From the NCBI RefSeq assembly GCF_015706575.1, contig NW_024037076.1, positions 5,118,777 through 5,182,776 on the forward strand: 64,000 bases of DNA. Direction: 5' to 3'. Origin of the DNA: Patiria miniata. Lineage: Eukaryota; Echinodermata; Asteroidea; Valvatida; Asterinidae. Position 1 is the first letter of the stretch. The number at the start of each line of letters is the position of its first letter. Of this stretch, positions 57,601 to 63,600 are shown piece by piece. The position numbers and the translations under genes were made by a program. The notes under the pieces are model-generated. The model worked only from the letters and a program-made list of their open reading frames with translations. It made no database searches and was not told the origin of the DNA.

Positions 57601-60600
57601 CGGCGGGGCCGCACCACAAAAATAGAAGTTCTACTGCACGGTGAATAGAACTTCCATTGCATGGTTTCTTTACTGCCGGTGGTGGCGCTGTAACACCGAA
57701 CTGATTCACAGAATGTCAAATTGCATATTGGCGGAGGATACGCAAGAATATCCATTTGTTCTCCAAAGAAATATCGGAACTCTAGGTAAATGCTGACGCT
57801 GCTAACACAAAGAAGCAAATAAAATTTGCTGCCAAACGATTGGACCAATTTGAATATGGTAGTTCTGAAATTGTCGAGAACAGTTTTAAAATACATCAAT
57901 TGGATATGAAAGTTCTGAACTTAGTTGAGGAACAATTTTAGACCGAGATAAATTGAATATGCTGGCTAGTTCTGAACTTGTCGAACAGTTTTGAATAAAT
58001 CCAGTATTGGAAGTGACCACTAGTTATTGCCATCTGAAAAGGTACAACATTGATATACATGTAAGTACCAGTTCACAAGTCAACCAATCAGACTACAAGG
58101 ATTTATTCAGGTGTTATATAAAACAAGTAATGAATGTTTCACATTCGTGCAATGGAAAGAATGATTTCATTCGGTGACAGACCAATGTTCCATTCCACTC
58201 GGCTTCGCCACTCGGCTTCGCCTCATGGAATGGAACATCATCACCTCATGAAATTATTCTTACCATTGCACTCACAAACATTGATTATTTGTATACTATT
58301 GCACTGTAAATGTTAAACGCTTTGTAGCCCTTTTAGTTCAAACAAAACCTCCCTTTGAATATTTTGCATTTATTTCTTCTGCAACTAAATGTGATTGAAA
58401 ATAGTTTGGTTCGCCCATTGTATTAAATCCCAGTGGTTTTTTTGCAGTTTATAATTTTTTTCAAGCCACTTACTACTGTTTTCACAATGTTTTTCAGCAA
58501 AACGAAAACAATTCTCATAGGGATGTATGTGAATTGTTTTTGTTTTGCTAAAAGAACACTTACCTTTTTGTGATCCGTGGACAGAACTTCAAAATGGTAT
58601 TGTTTAAAATTCCGTAACTTGAAATATACACGAGTGATTTGAATGAAAAAAGAAAGCTTATGAATTGGGCTTGCATATCCTAGATTGTGAAAGTGTTACA
58701 TGCAGAACTTCACTAAAAAAATATGGTCCCGACATTTGGGTTCGTTTTTTTCTACTCACTCCGTAGTGTGATTTGAAGACTTTATGTCACAAACCGCAAT
58801 CTTATAAGCAGTTTTCTTAAGTTTACATTTGGCTATAACATTTTCCCAATGTTCGCCCAATGTTCGTACAATGTTTACATGGTTCCCTAATACATGAACT
58901 GTGGATCTATGTGTAATGCTCATCAGTGCAAAACAAGTCTAAAAGGGACCAGCTAGAATAATTACGCTTAACAGTAGTAAGTCACGGTACAGTGTAAGTT
59001 AACGTGAAGGGACTGATTTAAACGCCCAATGGGAACAAGGCTGATATAAACGACTCATTTTTACGGAGCAGACCACACTGGGCCTTATTCTTGAGTCGGC
59101 CATATTGAATTGAAAGTTAGGTAAAATCTTAAATTTTGGAACTTGCGGAGAGAAATGAAAGCAAGTTAATTTATAATAAATTCCAGTCTGCTTCAATGAA
59201 TAATTTAAAATTTGTAATTAAACATTCCCTAATGTTTAAAGCCATATTTAAACAAAAAAATGACAGTAAAATAAGGCTGCATGGTGCCTGCATAAATAGT
59301 CTGGCGCCACCCATTCAAAAGTTAAGAATTAATGAAATACATTCAGGGAACTCGACAAAAATGGCCAACTTGTGAAAGAGGCCCATCTTCTAAAGTTACC
59401 AACCTTCACTGCCGGATACTTTATCCCCTTCCACCATCAGTGCACCAGATCTGGGCTGATCATTGCCGTCGTCGCAAGGGTCAGAGGGCAAGGGTCGCGG
59501 GGAATTTGAGCCCTTCAATGAAGAAGTGTCACAGACAGTCACAAACACTCTATTTCCATTATGGACAGATCATAGTGACTATTTGTGACACATCTTTGCC
59601 CTGCACTGACGGGGCCAAATTCCGCCGTTTGCCCACTTTTCAGAACTTTTTTTCTTTAGGAAATTTCCCAGCAAATCACTCACAATTTACTGGAAGACCT
59701 CCATACGCAACATGAGATTGACCATGATTTCAGAAACTTGAACTCTTTAAAGGGAATGTATAACATTTGCTTTTACTGTAATTTTCAGCCTAGGACGGAT
59801 TTGGGGGGTTAGTATTTTATAGCAAGTTACACTGACATGTTTTAAGTTTTGTGTTCATAGATGCTGGAAAAACCAAGACAAAAAATGATGCTCTTGTAGT
59901 CTGGTTCCCTGACCCCACACTTCAGATGAAACGGAACAATTCGATTGACGTTGGGCAATTGTCAGGTCAGGGAAGCAGACTAGCTGGCTTGAACCCATTC
60001 ACAGATGTGTATAACCGATTGCAAGCAGAATGTGGTTCTAACTAAAATTTGGTGAATTGGGGGCAGTATTTGAAAAAAATCTGTTTGTTTTCCAATGGTG
60101 GTTGGCCTATCATCATGGGAAAATGATACAAAAAATCCACTTTTCTTGTAAAATGACAGCACACCAGGTGCCATGATTTCACAGGATGCTTGAGACTATT
60201 ACTCACTTACAGTCATGTAATTTTTTTATAATAACTTGGTAGTTTTGTTTTTCAATGTTTGCAAATGTTGTACATTACCTTCAACATCTTTTTGTAATAT
60301 TAAATCGACTTTAAAAAAGCTACTAAGCATAGAAAAGATTTGCCGATTATTTTTTAGCAAAAAGTGGTTACCAGCCAAAATACATGGTTGACATTGGTGG
60401 CGACTGGTTCCCATCCCATTTCTGCTTAGTATGTAAATTTCATCAGCTAAATGTTCTGCTTACAGTTGCTACTCCATAAATTTGGGTCTTGGAATAAGGC
60501 AAACAATTGACCTATGGTTCTAAAATACCGTAGGATCATAATTTATCAGTTCCTTAAGTGCCAAATTGACCAGTTTATTTTAATTTTCGCTGGGAGTCGA

Positions 60601-63600
60601 GGATAACCAATGTCCAGTTTCCCTTGCGAATGGCAGGGGAAAGTGCTCACTGGTTGCCCATTTGGAACAAAAGGTACTGCTAGTAACTGCTCACTGAATT
60701 TGTGTCCATTTTCATGAGCACTGCAACAGCGCAAATATTTATGATTTTAGCCCGGATCTGGTGCACTAAGGTCCAACCTGCTAAAATAAACCCCTGCAAA
60801 AGAACTGACGTACCACAAAACACAGTATTCAATTGAAAAACCTGAGGTTAAAAGTTTCAATGAAGTGAAGTTCTAAAACAAATGCGAGGCGTTCTGGCAA
60901 AATGTGATGGAACTTGGCACAGGGCAACAAACCAAAATGGGGGGGGGGTGTTTTTTTTATCTGTAATCTTTGATATATTTATTACACATTTAAAGAAGTG
61001 TCAAAAAAATCGCGGAATAAGCATGTTTTAATCAGGCATGCAACTTAGAACTAACAAAAAAACGAGGAAAAAATAGTTTTTACAGAACTTTGTACAATGT
61101 TTCTTAAATTTAAATGGCTAAAGTCTGATGTGAAAAACGAAGAAATCAGCTGATACGAGCAAAAGTTGCATTCCTGCTTAAGGGAAAACAATTGCCATTT
61201 TTCATTTTCACGACTACAGGACTTGAAACTTGAAAGACTTTTTTCTCAGTATTTTTACTTTTTGTTTTTACTTTTTTTCGAATGTCTAATTGAAGTGTAA
61301 CAAACACTATTGTATGGAAAATTTTCTTCTCTTTCCTAATACTCACGAAACCTCATTTCCACCTCTGCCCTGTTTCTCATTTTGCCAGAATGCCTCACAA
61401 TATTTAATGTTCCTTACTGGAACATAAGTTTTTGCTTAACCCTAACCCTGCCAGACGCAACACAGTGCATCAGGTGGAAAATAACTGGCGCACTTTGATA
61501 CATTCAGCTACCAACACCAGTGCATGAATGGCCAGCTCTGAAACAATGAGAGCTAATCCCATAGAACAATGCCACAGTTGTATCCTGCTGCATCCGGTGA
61601 CCACAGACTCTGAGGCAGTTTGGCCTTAAAGACTTTTGCCCTGATGGATCTTGCTACATTTGGCAGGCTTGTCACTTAGACAAGTGGTGCATGTTGCTAC
61701 GTTTGGCACGGTTCTAGCAAACATACGCTGGAGGGTTAGGGTTAAGACAGCAGATTCAAAAATGGATCACTTTGAAAGTGCCACGTCAATCATTTCTTGA
61801 ATACTGTTCACTTGTTCGGTGGACAAAAGAAGCAAGCACTGAGTTCTCAAACAAAAATTAGCTGGATAAAAACAAAATTTAAGCAAAAACATTTCAGTAC
61901 TTATGGTGTTGAACATGTTGAAATTCAGACAAGTTTATTTTTGTCAAAATAGAAAAACCACAAGAACAATTTCTTCAAATTTTTTAAAAAATTCAAAAAA
62001 ATTACTTATCACATTCACAGCACCATCTTTTAATTTCTATTGTAAAATGCTGCATAACTTTTGTTATCAAATAATGTCGCCAGTTTTACCTATTGTGGTC
62101 TTGACCGACTGACGAGTACTTGTATTCGCCGGGCAGACGGTTCACTTGAAGGTACTGATGGAGACGTGACTTGGCATTGGATAATGTCCAGTTGCCATGG
62201 ATACCAGCATTCAGATCTACATTTTCAGACTGTTCCATGGTTGAAAAAAAAAAAAAGGTGAAAAACATAAGGATAGGCTTTTATAATTTATATCACAACT
62301 ACCACAATCCTGCGCTACGCATAGTGATCTTTTACTTGAAAGGTAAACAACTTTTTTTTAGAGAGAGTAAAGATGGGAAATCACAATTACATGTACTTTT
62401 AGCGAAACTTAACAATTTGTCAAAAATTCTGTTTGCGTAGTATACAAATATTGAATGCTTCGAGTGGTGCAGTAAAACTAGCCTCCCGAGGTGATCCATG
62501 GACATTCTATTTTCCCCGAGGGGAAGCCGAGGGAAAATGGAATGCTCCATGGATCACCGAAGGTGAAGTGTTATAAAATATTTGTTTTATAACACTTCAC
62601 CCACAGATTCTGCTTGGTTTTGATATTTTAAATTATTTAAATCTGAACACAGTTAAAATAAACTTCAATTTCAATACAAAATTGGTAAAAAATGTATTTC
62701 TCTCTTCCAAACTACCCCTTCGCGAAATGTTTGAACCCAACTCTGTGGCGCGATCTCTTTGGAACAAAACGAACTACGCACAACGGGCAAACCAGCATGC
62801 ATTAGCACACAAATACGGCGCCGTGGAAACAGTACTTTGGTTGCTAATGGTATAGTACTTTGGTTGCTACGGGTATAGTACTTTTGGCCGTGCACAGAAA
62901 GATAGCAAAAATAGAAAGCATCATGTGACTCGCTCTCGGTGAATCAAGACACAGAATCTGTGGATGAGGCGTTATAAAGCAAAATAACACGCTCATTTGC
63001 TGATTGTGCATTTCCGTTTAGGGGGTATCGGCTTCGATGGCGCACTGGTATGGAATACAAACGCAGATATGCAAATAGACGTAAAAAATACGTACAAACT
63101 TTCTCCACAATACATACAAAATTTCTAGTTCTCCATAGGTTTGTGTATAAACATGGATGCGCCCAGCAGGTTTCACTTTGTACATGAGTTAGCGCTCTAG
63201 TAATTTAATATAGCTCTATGTGCTGCACATTTAACAACTGTTGACTGCTGTGATGTGGGACATGATGTTTTTAAAGATATAGTCCATCATTTGTAATTTG
63301 TGCATTTTGTTCGTTTGAAGCAACAAAAGTGTTCAAAATCTAATTAAGGATACTGAACAACTAACCTGATGAAGTTTCAGCTCAGCTTCAGCTGTGTATT
63401 CCGAGAAAAATAACATTCTAGGATCTCAATTTCAATTCAAAAGTTGCTGAATCATGTTTTGAATTGTTTTGAATTGCAGCTATACGCGATGTCGCGCACT
63501 GATCCGACGAATTATAGCAACCGCGCGCGCCTGTGCGTCATGCCAATGCTTGCGCGCGCTGCGCCGAACAACAAAACGAACTACTAATTTAAGTTTTCCT

